From assembly GCA_030581615.1 (NCBI GenBank), contig JAKTTT010000021.1:124001-188000 (forward strand): a DNA stretch of 64,000 nucleotides. The letters are read 5' to 3'. The notes below the pieces were generated by a model, which was given only the letters and a program-made list of their open reading frames with translations, had not been told where the DNA came from and ran no database searches. Positions 11,254-22,072 of the stretch are shown in pieces (the first letter of the stretch is position 1; every line of letters starts with the position of its first letter). The position numbers and the translations under genes are program-made. The DNA comes from Alloascoidea africana. Lineage: Eukaryota > Ascomycota > Alloascoideomycetes > Alloascoideales > Alloascoideaceae.

Positions 11254-12172
11254 ACTCCCGGAGCAGCTCATACACGGCGCCCAGGCGGTCCGCGTAGTAG
11301 TCCGGCCGCGCGATGGCACTGGGGTCGTCGCCCCGAATGGCCTCCTCGCTCTCGATGCCCGTCAGCACCAGCAGCGTGCTGAGGCCGCCCTCGTTGCCGA
11401 ACTGGATGTCCGTGTTGAGCCGGTCGCCGACCATCACGGTACGCTTGGGGTCCAGGTCCTGGTAGCGGGCCTTGATGGCGTCCATCATGATCGCCGACGG
11501 CTTCCCGCACACCACGGGAGTGCGCCCGCTGCTGTAGACCAGGGTCGAGGCCACCGTGCCTGCTCCAGGAAACACCTTGCCGTGCGACGGGAACGTTGAG
11601 TCCATGTTCGTGGCCACGAACAGTGTCTCGGGGTTGCGCAGCTGTGTCAGCCCGTGGGCTATCTTGAGATAGTTGATTTCCGTGTCCAGACCAACAACCA
11701 CGGCTCCCACGCCGGGGTCCACCTCCATCGCCTCGCGGTCCTCGTCCGAAATCGCCCGGTTGTAAGCTGGGTCTGCGCCGATGATCGTGGGAATCCCAAC
11801 CTCTTGCAGTTCCTTCTCGAGCCCCTTCTGTCCAATGACAAGGGCCTTCTTGGAGCCATCGCTCGGGAACTTGGCAATCCGGGAGAGATAGACCGCGGAC
11901 GCATAGGCACTTCCAAACATTTCGTCCTTGGAGATGCTGAATCCCAGCTTTGCAAACTTGACAACGTAGTCCTCTCTCGACTTGGTGGCGTTGTTCGTGA
12001 CAAACACAAGTCGTTTCCCCCTTGATCTCAAAAGCGTCAGGGTCTCAATCACGTTTGGAAGCAGTGTTGACCCGAGCCAGAGAACTCCATCGCAGTCAAA
12101 CAGAAAAGTGTCATGGTTATCTAGAAAGGCCTCCACCTGTTGTTTCGTCCTGAGCTTGACGGGTCCAGTCAT
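11252..12172 (-). CDS. PHO13: HAD-family phosphatase Pho13 (4-nitrophenylphosphatase / phosphoglycolate phosphatase type)
   Basis: The 306-residue protein carries HAD motif I as DCDGV at residues 26-30 (nucleophile D26, acid/base D28). The motif II region is VTNNATKSR near residue 58, the cap-side lysine is in CGKPSAIMMDA, and motif IV is MVGDRLNTDIQFG near 247. This is the Pho13/PGP branch of type II HAD phosphatases. Its members dephosphorylate 2-phosphoglycolate and related toxic side products, besides the artificial substrate p-nitrophenyl phosphate. Length matches S. cerevisiae Pho13 (312). The gene is noticeably GC-rich compared with its neighbours. Confidence 0.93.
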   Translation of the reverse strand: MTGPVKLRTKQQVEAFLDNHDTFLFDCDGVLWLGSTLLPNVIETLTLLRSRGKRLVFVTNNATKSREDYVVKFAKLGFSISKDEMFGSAYASAVYLSRIAKFPSDGSKKALVIGQKGLEKELQEVGIPTIIGADPAYNRAISDEDREAMEVDPGVGAVVVGLDTEINYLKIAHGLTQLRNPETLFVATNMDSTFPSHGKVFPGAGTVASTLVYSSGRTPVVCGKPSAIMMDAIKARYQDLDPKRTVMVGDRLNTDIQFGNEGGLSTLLVLTGIESEEAIRGDDPSAIARPDYYADRLGAVYELLRE

Positions 12173-12470
12173 GTTTGAGTGAAAAACGGCAACCAGTACA
12201 GCGAGTGTCAGCTATAAGAATCTCTCTTCTTTGTTCCCACACTCCAGAGCTCTAGAATGCACGAGGTGTAGACGTAGACACGTGTGAATAGACGACAGTG
12301 ATAGTGCTGATGGAGGTCTGGCGGTTAGATATTTGATCGACCCGCTTAGACTTTGACTTTCCATCCCATGCTCGTTTACTTTGCCATCTCATGTAGTACT
12401 CATCATAATTTCTCATTACGTACGTAACCGCTATATCATCATCAATTGGACAATTGTATATAAAAAACGT
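12173..12470. promoter_or_regulatory. PHO13 promoter / ENO1 3' end
   Basis: This 298-bp spacer lies between two minus-strand genes. A CACGTG E-box sits at 12279-12284, about 107 bases upstream of the PHO13 ATG. The AT-rich part near 12400-12470 is probably the ENO1 3' UTR. Confidence 0.4.
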
Positions 12471-13861
12471 CTAAATGGCAACAGACTTGTGGAAGTCAGC
12501 GCCGGCATAAACAGCCTTATCGCCCAATTCCTCCTCGATTCTCAGAATCTGGTTCAGCTTGGCCAGTCTCTCGGATCTGGCTGGGGCACCGGTCTTGATC
12601 TGGGCAGATCGGAGACCAACTGACAAGTCAGCAATAAAAGTATCCTCGGTCTCTCCGGATCTGTGGGAAACCATCACACCCCAGTCAGCGGCATAGGAGT
12701 CCTTGGCGGCCTGGATGGACTCGGTCAAGGTACCGATCTGGTTGACCTTCAACAAAAGAGCATTGGCAGCCTTCTTCTCGATGGCGGTCTTGATTCGGAG
12801 TGGGTTGGTCACTGTCAGATCATCACCGACAATCTGGACCTCGGTGGTCTCGAAAAACTTGACCCATGATTCCCAGTCGTCCTCGGCAAATGGATCCTCA
12901 ATGGACACAATTGGGTACTCCTTGATGAGCTCGGAGTAAAGAGCACCAAGCTCCTCACCGGTCAACCACTTGCTGGAGTCAGAGTCGGGGTTCTTAAAGT
13001 CCAAGTCGTACTTGCCGTCCTTGAAAAACTCGGAAGAGGCGACATCGAGAGCAATGCCAACCTGTCCGTCGTAACCGGCATCCTTAATGGCCTGGTAGAC
13101 CAAGTCCAGAGCCTCCCGGGGAGTGTGGATATCGGGGGCAACACCACCCTCATCACCAACGTTTCCAGCAGACTGTCCGTATCTCTTTTTGGCGAGAGAC
13201 TTGAGAGTGTGGTAAACCTCGGAACCGATTCTCAGGGCCTCAGAAAAGGTGGGAGCACCGGTTGGGGCAATCATAAACTCCTGGAAGGCAAGAGCACCGC
13301 CAGCGTGCGAACCTCCGTTCAAAACGTTCTGGAAAGGAACGGGCAGAACATAGGGCTTGGGGGTCTCGGCCAAGTCGCTAATGTGTTGGTAGAGCTCGAC
13401 TCCCTTCTCAGCAGCTGCAGCCTTGGCAGCGGCGAGAGAAACACCGAGAATGGCATTGGCACCAAGCTTGGACTTGTTGGGGGTTCCATCGAGGTTCAAC
13501 AAGAACTCATCAAAGGCCTTTTGGTCCTTGACGTCGAGGTTGGCCTCAATGACCGCTGGGGCAATGATGGTGTTGACGTTGTTGACGGCGGTCAGGACAC
13601 CCTTTCCTTGCCATTTGCTCTTATCCTTGTCACGGAGCTCCAAAGCCTCATGGACACCGGTGGAAGCACCAGATGGGACAATTGATCTGAATCGGCCCTG
13701 CTCTGTGTAGAGGTCGACTTCGACGGTTGGGTTACCTATGGAGAAAAATTGAGTTAGACAAACAAGGAAACCACCATCATGGGAACACAAGCTCCATGCG
13801 CATAACGGCACCTACCACGCGAGTCGTAGACGTATCTGGAGTGGATCTTGGAAATGGCCAT
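12471..13861 (-). CDS. ENO1: enolase (two exons)
   Basis: Exon 1 is 13861-13816 (46 nt, beginning [15 protein letters not shown]) and exon 2 is 13735-12471, giving 436 residues. The intron runs from GTAGGT to CCATAG and splits the glycine codon of the invariant SRGNPTVEV motif. Enolase interconverts 2-phosphoglycerate and phosphoenolpyruvate in glycolysis. Metal-binding and catalytic signatures are present: [37 protein letters not shown] and the C-terminal [15 protein letters not shown]. Codon use is strongly biased, as expected of a very abundant enzyme. A TATATAAA box is on the minus strand at 13976-13969, about 110 bases from the ATG. Starting instead at 13811 would add an unrelated N-terminus and lose the conserved one. 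Confidence 0.97.
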
Positions 13862-14258
13862 TTTGACAGAAGAGTGTTTTTCAATCGAGAAGATAGGAGA
13901 TGAGAAATTGAGTGCGCTCGAAGCGATGGAGAAGAGAAAACAGGGGAGATCGGGGATGGAACCTACCCTTTATATATGTCGCCATTTTACCCTGATTTCT
14001 GCACCACCACACCACCCTCCTTGACACCACGATACGAACAAATGAGGAAAGTGCCTCTGCGGCCAATCGTCGCCGTGGAGCGCCGGCCTTTGTCGCCCAG
14101 GCCTGCCCGCGAGAACAATGCCCGGGCCTACTGTGCTCGTTCGCTGCTGTGGTCGCTGGTCGCTGGTGGAACGTGGAACGTGGGCTTTTGGCGCAGTGCC
14201 AGAACAGACGGCCTTTTCTACCGCTGCTGCCTGGGACACTGGGACTGGCGACACCGAG

Positions 14259-14285
14259 CAATTGGCAATTGGCCATTGCCAATTG
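14259..14285. repeat. perfect 11-bp inverted repeat, 5-nt spacer, ENO1 upstream
   Basis: The arms are CAATTGGCAAT and ATTGCCAATTG around the spacer TGGCC, about 400 bases upstream of the ENO1 ATG. Each arm holds a CCAAT pentamer, one on each strand. The site could bind a dimeric factor or a CCAAT-binding complex; that is inference. Confidence 0.7.
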
Positions 14286-15041
14286 AGCTCCAGGACCCAT
14301 TCTCCATCACTCCACCGCCATCCTGATCCCGTTCTGCCATGGTGCCATGCTACTGCTCTACGTCCTTTTCAAGGCGCGCGCGCATGAATTATTATATAGC
14401 CCCTGATGACGATGTCTGAGATCTGAGGGATCTGAGCTTCCTTGTTGCGCGAATGCCGAGTTGATCTTCTCTCAGCTTCCATTGCTGGACAGAAGGAAGG
14501 TGAGCCGCTGGGGTCAATTCTTCAACTGCGCAGCGCATCCTGCTCCATCTTGGCAGGAACCAGAAACAGTATATATTTAATCCAATTAGCCCCCAGGGTA
14601 GTCGTAAATTTGTGATCAGATCCAAAACCCTCCACTGGATACAGTACATAAACGTGGCAATCTGAGAGCTTAGATCTACACAATCAAAGCCTGTTTAGCG
14701 TTGGGCTGGTGATGTCTCTGGCGAGAAGCCAGCTTGAGCAAAGCTGCATGGAGAGTCATTATAATAAGAGAAGATCTGAAATGTTTGGGGATTGTTTCTG
14801 CTCACTGGTGATACTCCAGCTTCTTCCCACCAAAAAAAAGAACATTGATCCTCTGTCAATTAGGCAAATGAAATGGACATTGACTTCCAAACCCTAGTCT
14901 TTATCAAACTTTTTGCAACCCCCGTAGCCAGCCGAAAAGCGCATCTGCGATGAAGATCACTGGACCTAAATGGAAAATGAAAGACTTGATCTTTGATCTC
15001 GTGATGATAGCACCCTGATTAGGTGTCCTCTTCTTTGAGAG

Positions 15042-15048
15042 CACGAAA
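15042..15048 (+). promoter_or_regulatory. SCB-like CACGAAA element in the cyclin upstream region
   Basis: The sequence CACGAAA matches the SCB core bound by SBF (Swi4/Swi6), a factor that activates G1 cyclin genes in budding yeasts. It lies about 1.46 kb before the cyclin ATG and is a single copy, so chance is a real alternative. Confidence 0.3.
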
Positions 15049-15526
15049 TAAAAATCGCACGATTCTCCTTCTAATCAACAAGTCTACTACAATTTTGGCT
15101 CTCGGGATCTTTACACCAGGGATAACTCAAGAGTCAAGTTTTCAATAGCTAGGATGGTTCAAGGCATTGCTACACTGAAAAATCAATCCTTTTAAAACTC
15201 GGTTTACCGCAGAAAGAAATACTGGGCTATGTGACTTGTCCATTGATCCAAACTCCCTTTTCAAGTAAAAAAAAAACATGAGAACCAAGGAGGTGTCAAA
15301 ATAAAAAACCATAACTTACCAAAATTACAGTTTTTTTTTTTCAATTCTTTGTTAATATGGTCTTTCGCCATTCTACCCTTGTTCTAATGCACCAAGCAAC
15401 AACAGAAATCCAGACAAGTTAACTGTTGGAGCATTTTGCAAGTTCAAGAGCAAACTTTTGGTCCTGGATTCCATCAACAGAAAGAAAAGCATGAAAGCCT
15501 TCATCAGTCTTATCTTATCTTGCGAG

Positions 15527-15565
<39 letters not shown>

Positions 15566-15670
15566 ATTATATAATAAAAAAAANNNNNNNNNNAAGAGCA
15601 AAATTTTGTGTCAAAACTCCAAAAAAAGAAAAAAAAAAAAAAAAACCTTAAAAAATTTTAAATTATCTAG

Positions 15671-15705
<35 letters not shown>
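15527..15705. repeat. cluster of long A-tracts around a 10-N gap
   Basis: Uninterrupted A runs of about 37 (15527-15563), 17 (15629-15645) and 35 bases (15671-15705) surround ten Ns at 15584-15593. The Ns mark an assembly join, so true lengths and even adjacency are uncertain. Confidence 0.8.
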
Positions 15706-15706
<1 letters not shown>

Positions 15707-16385
15707 AATTGGTATATTAATACGGCAAAGTATACTTGATCCGATAACGAAGGAAGCAAAACGCTTGTTTTTTTATAAGAAAAACACATCTCGATTTGTT
15801 TCATTAACTGAAACACGGCGGTCGAATTAAGGCCGTGGGCTTACTCTGTTAGTGATGGCATTGAGTATGTGAACGTTAAGTTTAATTTTTTTGCCTTCTG
15901 CAAAATTCTCCCCAGATCACAGGTGCAGAGGAGGGTCATCATTATTCAACGGCCATGAGGAAAGAGCCAGCAGTTGGAGAAATTCAATGATTTGAATTCG
16001 ATATTTTAAAAAGGAACAATTTTTAGGGACTGGACTGGGTTTTGTAACAGAGATGATGGGAAAATTGGGTGTGATCCAAAACCTAGATCATCATGCTACT
16101 GTTGCTGAACCTCGAGAATGTAAATGTTTGTCTCTCATCATCCACTGGCCGCAAGAACATTATGCAAATTCAATGACTGACTGACCAACCCAGCTTCGGA
16201 GACAAATCAACACTGCCCATTGCTTTGCTCTGTTTTCCTTTTTCCTTTTTCCTTTTTATTTTTTTCTCTTTCTTTTTCATCCCCTCATTTCTTTCATCAT
16301 CCTTCAATTCAAATCCATTCTTTAATATACCTACCCATCCCTCTCATCACATTAATATATCCCCCATACATCCTTAGTTGGGTCA

Positions 16386-16397
16386 ATGGCTATCTAG
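16386..16397 (+). promoter_or_regulatory. three-codon upstream ORF in the G1 cyclin leader
   Basis: ATG GCT ATC TAG lies 119 bases before the cyclin start codon. It is the only ATG I find in the pyrimidine-rich 300 bases before the main start. S. cerevisiae CLN3 is known to be translationally limited by a short upstream ORF. A similar role here is inference and depends on the transcript starting upstream of 16386. Confidence 0.5.
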
Positions 16398-16504
16398 ATC
16401 GCGTCTTCTTTTCTTGTTCTTACAATAACTCACTCTAGTCTTTCCTTATTTTCGATAGCGCTCTAGTTATAGCCTTGTCAGAAGAGTTTCAATCAGGCTT
16501 CATA

Positions 16505-18103
16505 ATGTCTTCAACATCGCATTCTTTGGTCCTTGGTAGGCCTACCCCTCAGCCAAGGAAAATCGATTTCAATTTTGAACTGAAGCAAAGATTTCTTCAT
16601 GAATCTCTTTTAGAAGAGTACGAATATGAGTATTTCTCGCATTACGATACTATCCTGGCATCAACCATTCCCGACCCCATCATGATCTCCCAACAGCCCG
16701 AAATAAATTGGTTCATGAGGCCGTATCTGCTAGACTTCCTAATTGAATCCCATCAATCTTTCAGACTTCATTCCTCTACTCTTTTCTTGGCTATAAATAT
16801 CGTCGATCGATACTGCTCGAAAAGAGTCGTCTTCAAAAAACATTACCAACTTGTAGGTTGTACCGCTTTGTGGCTTGCTGCAAAATATGAGGACAAGAAA
16901 TCGCGGGTTCCAACTTTGAAAGAGATGAGAATCATGTGTGGGAATGTCTACGACGAAGACATGTTTGTGCAGATGGAAGGCCATATTTTGGGCACTTTGG
17001 GCTGGAACATTGGTCACCCAACATTGGACAATTTTTTGTATTTCAAGCTTATTGAAATGGAAGAGGTTGCAAGTCTTGCGGATTTGGGTGTACTTGAAAA
17101 GATTATGAACCATCACTACAAAGATATCCTCAAATTCCCCTTCATCTTTGAAACCATGAAGTTTTTGGGCGAGTTTTCTCAATACAGCAAGACTTTTTTA
17201 AATGTGCCTCCATTGGTGCTTTCGGAATCAATTGTTCTTCTCACACGTTTTGTTCTGATAAATGCAATTACCGACCTTACTTGGAAAAGCTACAATTCTC
17301 TCTCCCTCGGTATTTCGGACTATGATAAAGAAGTGAGAATTGTTCTACAAGCACTTTTGGAAAAAATTTCCGAAAAGAATGCAATCTCCAAAACTTTGCT
17401 TAAAAAATATAACCGATGTCCTGGTTCTCGTGTTTCAATCTCTACTTTGGTTCTCAACTTTGTCAAATTCTTGCAGAGTCCAGAGGAAGAAGAGGACTTG
17501 AGTTTGCTAAACTTGTCCAAATACTCGGTCAATGCATTCCCAAATTCTGCTTCTTTGGTTCATGATCACAGTTCTCCACTGAAGGAGAATACCAAACATT
17601 ACCCAATAACTCCCACACAACGTTCATCCACTTCCTCGTTTGTGTATGCTTCCTCTCCAGCTTCTCATATTGCCAATTCAGCAAGATCTTTAAAATCTTA
17701 CACTTCTTCTCCCTGTACACCCAATTTGTTTTCAAATACGAAACAGTATGTTAAGAATACAAATTGTGGACCTACTTGTCATCAACCTTCAAATCTCAGC
17801 AACATGTCGTCGACCAGAAATTTTAGCGTTTACTCAGCATCAAGTCATGCCAGTTCCTCGGCAAATTCTGTCGTGTCTTCATATTCTACCGCCTCTTCCT
17901 CCACAAACTCGAGTTTTTACGAAGAAGATGATTATTATGTGAATTCAAAAGTTCCAATTCATCCTTCCTATACAGAAGATGATAGGAAAACTGGACATAG
18001 TTATCATCCTTCGAATGTGTCACAAACTTCCACAAGTACTCCTATAGAGTTTGCCCCCACTGCAGTTGGTACTGTCGGGGTGAAAACTGGAAATGCTATT
18101 TGA
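16505..18103 (+). CDS. G1 cyclin (Cln family)
   Basis: From the ATG at 16505 the protein has 532 residues; the frame is open a little further upstream without another ATG. The cyclin box spans roughly residues 45-200, with MRPYLLDFLIESHQSF, LAINIVDRYCSKR and LVGCTALWLAAKYEDKK, the last being the typical Cln/cyclin KYE signature. The C-terminal 250 residues are low complexity, rich in Ser, Thr, Pro and Asn with many S/T-P sites. Such PEST-like tails make Cln proteins unstable through SCF ubiquitin ligases. Cln cyclins activate Cdc28/CDK1 at Start. I cannot say whether it corresponds to Cln3 or to Cln1/2. Confidence 0.88.
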   Translation: MSSTSHSLVLGRPTPQPRKIDFNFELKQRFLHESLLEEYEYEYFSHYDTILASTIPDPIMISQQPEINWFMRPYLLDFLIESHQSFRLHSSTLFLAINIVDRYCSKRVVFKKHYQLVGCTALWLAAKYEDKKSRVPTLKEMRIMCGNVYDEDMFVQMEGHILGTLGWNIGHPTLDNFLYFKLIEMEEVASLADLGVLEKIMNHHYKDILKFPFIFETMKFLGEFSQYSKTFLNVPPLVLSESIVLLTRFVLINAITDLTWKSYNSLSLGISDYDKEVRIVLQALLEKISEKNAISKTLLKKYNRCPGSRVSISTLVLNFVKFLQSPEEEEDLSLLNLSKYSVNAFPNSASLVHDHSSPLKENTKHYPITPTQRSSTSSFVYASSPASHIANSARSLKSYTSSPCTPNLFSNTKQYVKNTNCGPTCHQPSNLSNMSSTRNFSVYSASSHASSSANSVVSSYSTASSSTNSSFYEEDDYYVNSKVPIHPSYTEDDRKTGHSYHPSNVSQTSTSTPIEFAPTAVGTVGVKTGNAI

Positions 18104-18901
18104 ATGTTTTAGTACATATTTCTGATGCTTCCAAATCACTGCTAAAGATCAAAAATAGGTCAAGTTTTCTGTGGTCTTTGGTAGTCAAAGGATCTCTTTA
18201 TTTCTTTTATTTTTTTGTCTTTTCCTCTTCCTCTTTGTTCTTTCTGCCTTTTTTTTATTGCCGCAAGTTGTATGCATTTTTTTCTTTTCTCTTTTCGCTA
18301 GAATTGTTTTCCATCCTTTCTTTCTTGTTGAGCACTATTCTTACAAGAATGTTGATTATCAGGACATCCGAATCGTTCTTTTTTTGAGAAGAAACTATCA
18401 AAAACAGAACATTAGAAAAAGGCAATTACTAAAAAGACACCAAAAAAAGATGAAAAAGAATCCTCCCAAAAAAAAAATGCGATTATAATTTTTTTCATAC
18501 CAACTTTTGTTCCATTTGTAAAGACGCTACTATATCTTCATTTTGTCTTTTTTTTTATTTGTGGTTTAGCTTTTAAATATTTCTACTTTGTTAACATCAT
18601 AATTGAATAATTAATAAATGCTTTGTGAATCATCTGGAGACAAATCTGACAGATTCAAGTAAACTAGCTCTACCTATCCTTTAAACTTTTCCAATGAAAG
18701 CCACCATCAGGTTTTGAACAGACAAGGGTAGAATGGTTTTTGCATGTTTGCCAATTGTAGAATTTGATTGTAGAGTTTCGTTGTCATGGTAACACCTAAA
18801 TGTTTACACAACCAGTCTACCCTACTCTAAGATCAAACATCAACAAAAACGCAATTGTTTCTCAACACAGCTTTACACATTATACAATACTTAAAAGAGA
18901 A
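18104..18901. other. intergenic region cyclin to Cut12-like gene
   Basis: About 800 bases, T-rich just after the cyclin stop (a likely 3' UTR with many T runs) and AT-rich overall. An open frame in phase with the next gene begins with an ATG at 18800, so an N-terminal extension of that protein is possible but not favoured. Nothing else is supported. Confidence 0.45.
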
Positions 18902-21468
18902 ATGTCATGGCTAAGCCGAGGAAAGAAAGGTAATGATACCATCGACGACACGCAATACTCCCATTTTGAAGGTACGATAGTCTAAGACATCAAAACTGGA
19001 CTATAGTAGACTAATCTATCTACAATTTCTTTCTAGATCCAATACCGCCAACTCCTTCTGCCACGAAATGGGCCTTGTCTGCTCTACCTGCTATGATAAT
19101 GGGAAATACAACTCCTAAATATGGCACGAATTCAGATATTTCTCAAGGAAACAACTCGGATGAAGGCGATTCTACAATACTAGCGAATGAAGCAAATCAT
19201 GATAAGAAACGAGCTGGGGTAAACAATTTGAATTCTAGACTTTTAGAAGTGTTGAAGAATTCGGAAAACGTAAATGAAAGAGCAGGAGCAAAAGAGAAAC
19301 AGAGAACGACATACTCACAGAAAGAAATACGGTCAACAAGACGTGAACAGAAACCTGGTCTACGCGCTATCTCTGACTCAAAACTCAATATTGATGCTAA
19401 AAGACGATCTTTCCCTTTTGGATCCTCTAAAGCAGACGATAAAGAGACAAAAGAGAAAGTCACGATTGAGAGTCGATCTAAGAGTAATGCAGGTTTAAGA
19501 AGAACCGTCTCTGTTTCTGCCGCACAGAGGGGTTCCAAAGAGTTATTCTTAAAAGATATGGATAGATATGGAACACCAACAAAACAAACAACGTCAATGT
19601 TAAGTTCTGACTTTCAACTCGAAGGAACAGACCCCGATAGTGCCCACAATCTCAACGGAATTCTTAAAACTCCAGGAACGGCCAGTAAGCCGAAAAAAGT
19701 AACATGGGTAAAAGGATACAATGATTCTTTAACCCCTCAAAGTTCGGACGATGTCAATTCCAACAATAGCAAAAATTCAGCATCGAGTAAACTCCTAAAC
19801 AGCTTCAGTAAAGTCAAAAAAGTCGATGCAATAGTAGATGGGGATGGATCATTTCAAAGCACCACCAATACAAATCTTACACCAAAGCCTAGAGCACACA
19901 AATCAAGATCTGGCCTGCCAAATAATTACCCAGGAAAATTTCCTAGTCCATGGACACCCCGAACACGAGAGTTTGAAGACCTCATACAAAGTTTAAGTTC
20001 CAAAAAGAGTAGTTCAGAAGTAAATCGAAACACAGAAAGAAATCGAAGTTTGATACACACCGACTCACGTCACTCTTCAGATAGTGCTGATGAAGGGAAT
20101 TGCTCGAGTTTGCTGAATGAAATTCTAAAGAACAACAAACTGTTGGATCAAATACTTTCAGATCATACAACCAAGGATAGTGACATTTCTAGAAAATACC
20201 AAAATTCAAAAGATTACATAGCAAAGCTTTTGAATGAGCAGAAAAAACACATAGAATTTGCAAAGGTTAAAGACTCGGAATCCGTGAACTTGGCTGCAGA
20301 ACTTAACTGGGAAATCATGAAAAATACAAAGCTTATGAAAGAATACCAAAAAGTTTTCAAAAGATACAAATTATTAAAGGAAAGAGTTAAAAGTATGGAC
20401 TCCAAAATTGGGAATTATGAGCCAGAAAAAAACGACTCATCATCACTAGCAAGTCAATTAGACATGTGTCAGCAAACGATAATGACTCAGGCGCAACATA
20501 TCGAGGATTTGGAATTGGGTAAAAAGACAATTACCTCGGACTTGAAATTCTTAAATAGGCAAGTTGATAATTGTTCAGCTAAAAACAAGCAGCTAATTCG
20601 GGAAAATGAAAGCATGAAGGAGAAGCTACTCAGTTTTGGGGAGGAAAACACATCCGAGAATGAGCTTATCAAATCACAAGCCGATCAAATTAAACGACTG
20701 GAAAGGGCACTTAATGCGCGGGAAGATGAAATCATGAAACTGCGCGAAGAAGCCAATACGCAGCAGCGTGATCATGAACTGGAAATGATGAGGTTAGAGA
20801 GAACTATTTCAGAAATGGCTTCTAATCATGAAAAGGAAAAGCAGATGCTTAAGAAAGAGGCAGCTAACAATTTAGCAAGACCAACGAACAATGCCAACAC
20901 GAATTCTTTACGACTTAGCGCTGAGCTGACCAACGTGTTGGATAGAAATAGCGAGATCATGGGGACGAACAAAAAGCTTCAACTGACGATAAGAGAGTTG
21001 GAGGATAAGAATATGAATCTTAATATGGACGTGCTCCGATTAAAGCAAACGATAGATTCCCAAGAACGCGATCTTCAGTTATACAAGAGCACAAGCGTTA
21101 TTGGACAGCATCCTAATTTGGATGGCAGCACGGATAGCCAGTATCATAATTTTAGTGGTGGACATTGGGGTCCTGGTAATGGTTATGCCGATACTGCGGA
21201 GAAAGTTTATGTTGACGATAATGCGCACCATCCAGAAGATCAGTATCTTTCCACAACACCACCTGGTTCTCCTCCATTGGAGTTAATTGATTTTTATACC
21301 AAACCGTTAACGAAAAAACCATCAAGAACAGCATTAGGATACAAGTCAAAGCCTGTGTTAAATGTTGATGAGCTTGATTTGAAGTCTCGATACTTTGTGG
21401 GTAAAGAAAGTCCTGTTAAAAGCGGGGAGAAGTCAGCTATGGACATTACGATGTTGGATGCTTGGTAA
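18902..21468 (+). CDS. Cut12-like spindle pole body protein (two exons)
   Basis: Exons are 18902-18971 and 19037-21468, giving 833 residues. The N-terminus MSWLSRGKKG is followed by DPIPPTPSATKWALSALPAMIMGNTTPK. This resembles the start of fungal Cut12-domain proteins: a short Trp-containing leader, then P-x-TP and a GTPxPK-like motif. Two further family-like motifs follow, GILKTPGT near 232 and PSPWTPRT near 326. From about residue 390 to 720 the protein is a long coiled coil. In fission yeast Cut12 anchors to the spindle pole body and promotes mitotic commitment through Plo1. S. cerevisiae has no obvious Cut12 orthologue. An in-frame upstream ATG at 18800 exists, but the family N-terminus supports 18902. 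The assignment comes from motif memory, not a database search. Confidence 0.7.
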
Positions 21469-22072
21469 GCTTATGCTTTTGAGCAAATCTTCATGTACTA
21501 TAATTTTTATAAAAAGTTTAGTCTAAGGAAACGGAGTAAATGAATGGTATCAGTTCTGGGTTTCGTTCTTATATCATGTAGCGAACACTTCCATCGAAGA
21601 TTAGACCCTTGTTCAATCATGCTAATTTGGAATTCACGCATAATGCATTGACTCAAAGAAGTTAAATATTTGGGGGATCGTTCTTAAAATTATAAACTAC
21701 ACTTTCATATGTGAACTGACTTGTTTCATTAGGTCATTTTTACAAGAACGACTGTAGCCATCACCAAACCTGCCAAGTGTGTTCCAATCTAGGTTTGCCT
21801 CTTCTTTCAAGCATCACTGTTCCATGCGGACCCCTTGGCAGTGCTAAACTGGTCCGTGTAGTCTAATAAGCCCTGCTCGTCTATGCTCAATCTCCAAGAA
21901 CAGGGCACTTTTCAGCTTCGGAGACTCATCTCCCGAAAAAATACTGAAATCAGTAGCCAGCCGCGTGGTTCATGCTGGCTGTTACTCTTCGGGCGGTGTG
22001 CGCGTACATCTCAGCACGAAGAGCTGAAAACTCACTTCGTGTTTGCCATCAACAACCATCTCGACCATCACC
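21469..22072. promoter_or_regulatory. RPB1 promoter / Cut12-like 3' end
   Basis: About 600 bases, AT-rich after the upstream gene and more mixed near RPB1. A TTTGCCATC nonamer at about 22042-22050 resembles a variant PACE in reverse orientation but is weak. No coding signal is supported. Confidence 0.4.

Larger units (their letters stand above)
13862..16504. other. 2.6-kb divergent intergenic region ENO1 / G1 cyclin, with assembly gap
   Basis: The ENO1-proximal 500 bases are GC-rich and contain the TATA box and a 27-bp inverted repeat. The middle (14400-15500) has only scattered short frames. A-tracts flank a 10-base run of N at 15584-15593. An SCB-like CACGAAA occurs at 15042-15048. The last 300 bases before the cyclin start are pyrimidine-rich, with a short upstream ORF at 16386. 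I find no supportable protein or RNA gene. Confidence 0.5.

Noticed and set aside
11115-12284. CACGTG E-boxes near ERG1 and PHO13 as Pho4 targets
   Set aside because: A six-base palindrome is expected many times in 64 kb by chance, so there is no case for phosphate control.
14940-15020. C/D-box snoRNA-like words (GTGATGA, CTGA)
   Set aside because: The boxes are too close together and there is no terminal stem.
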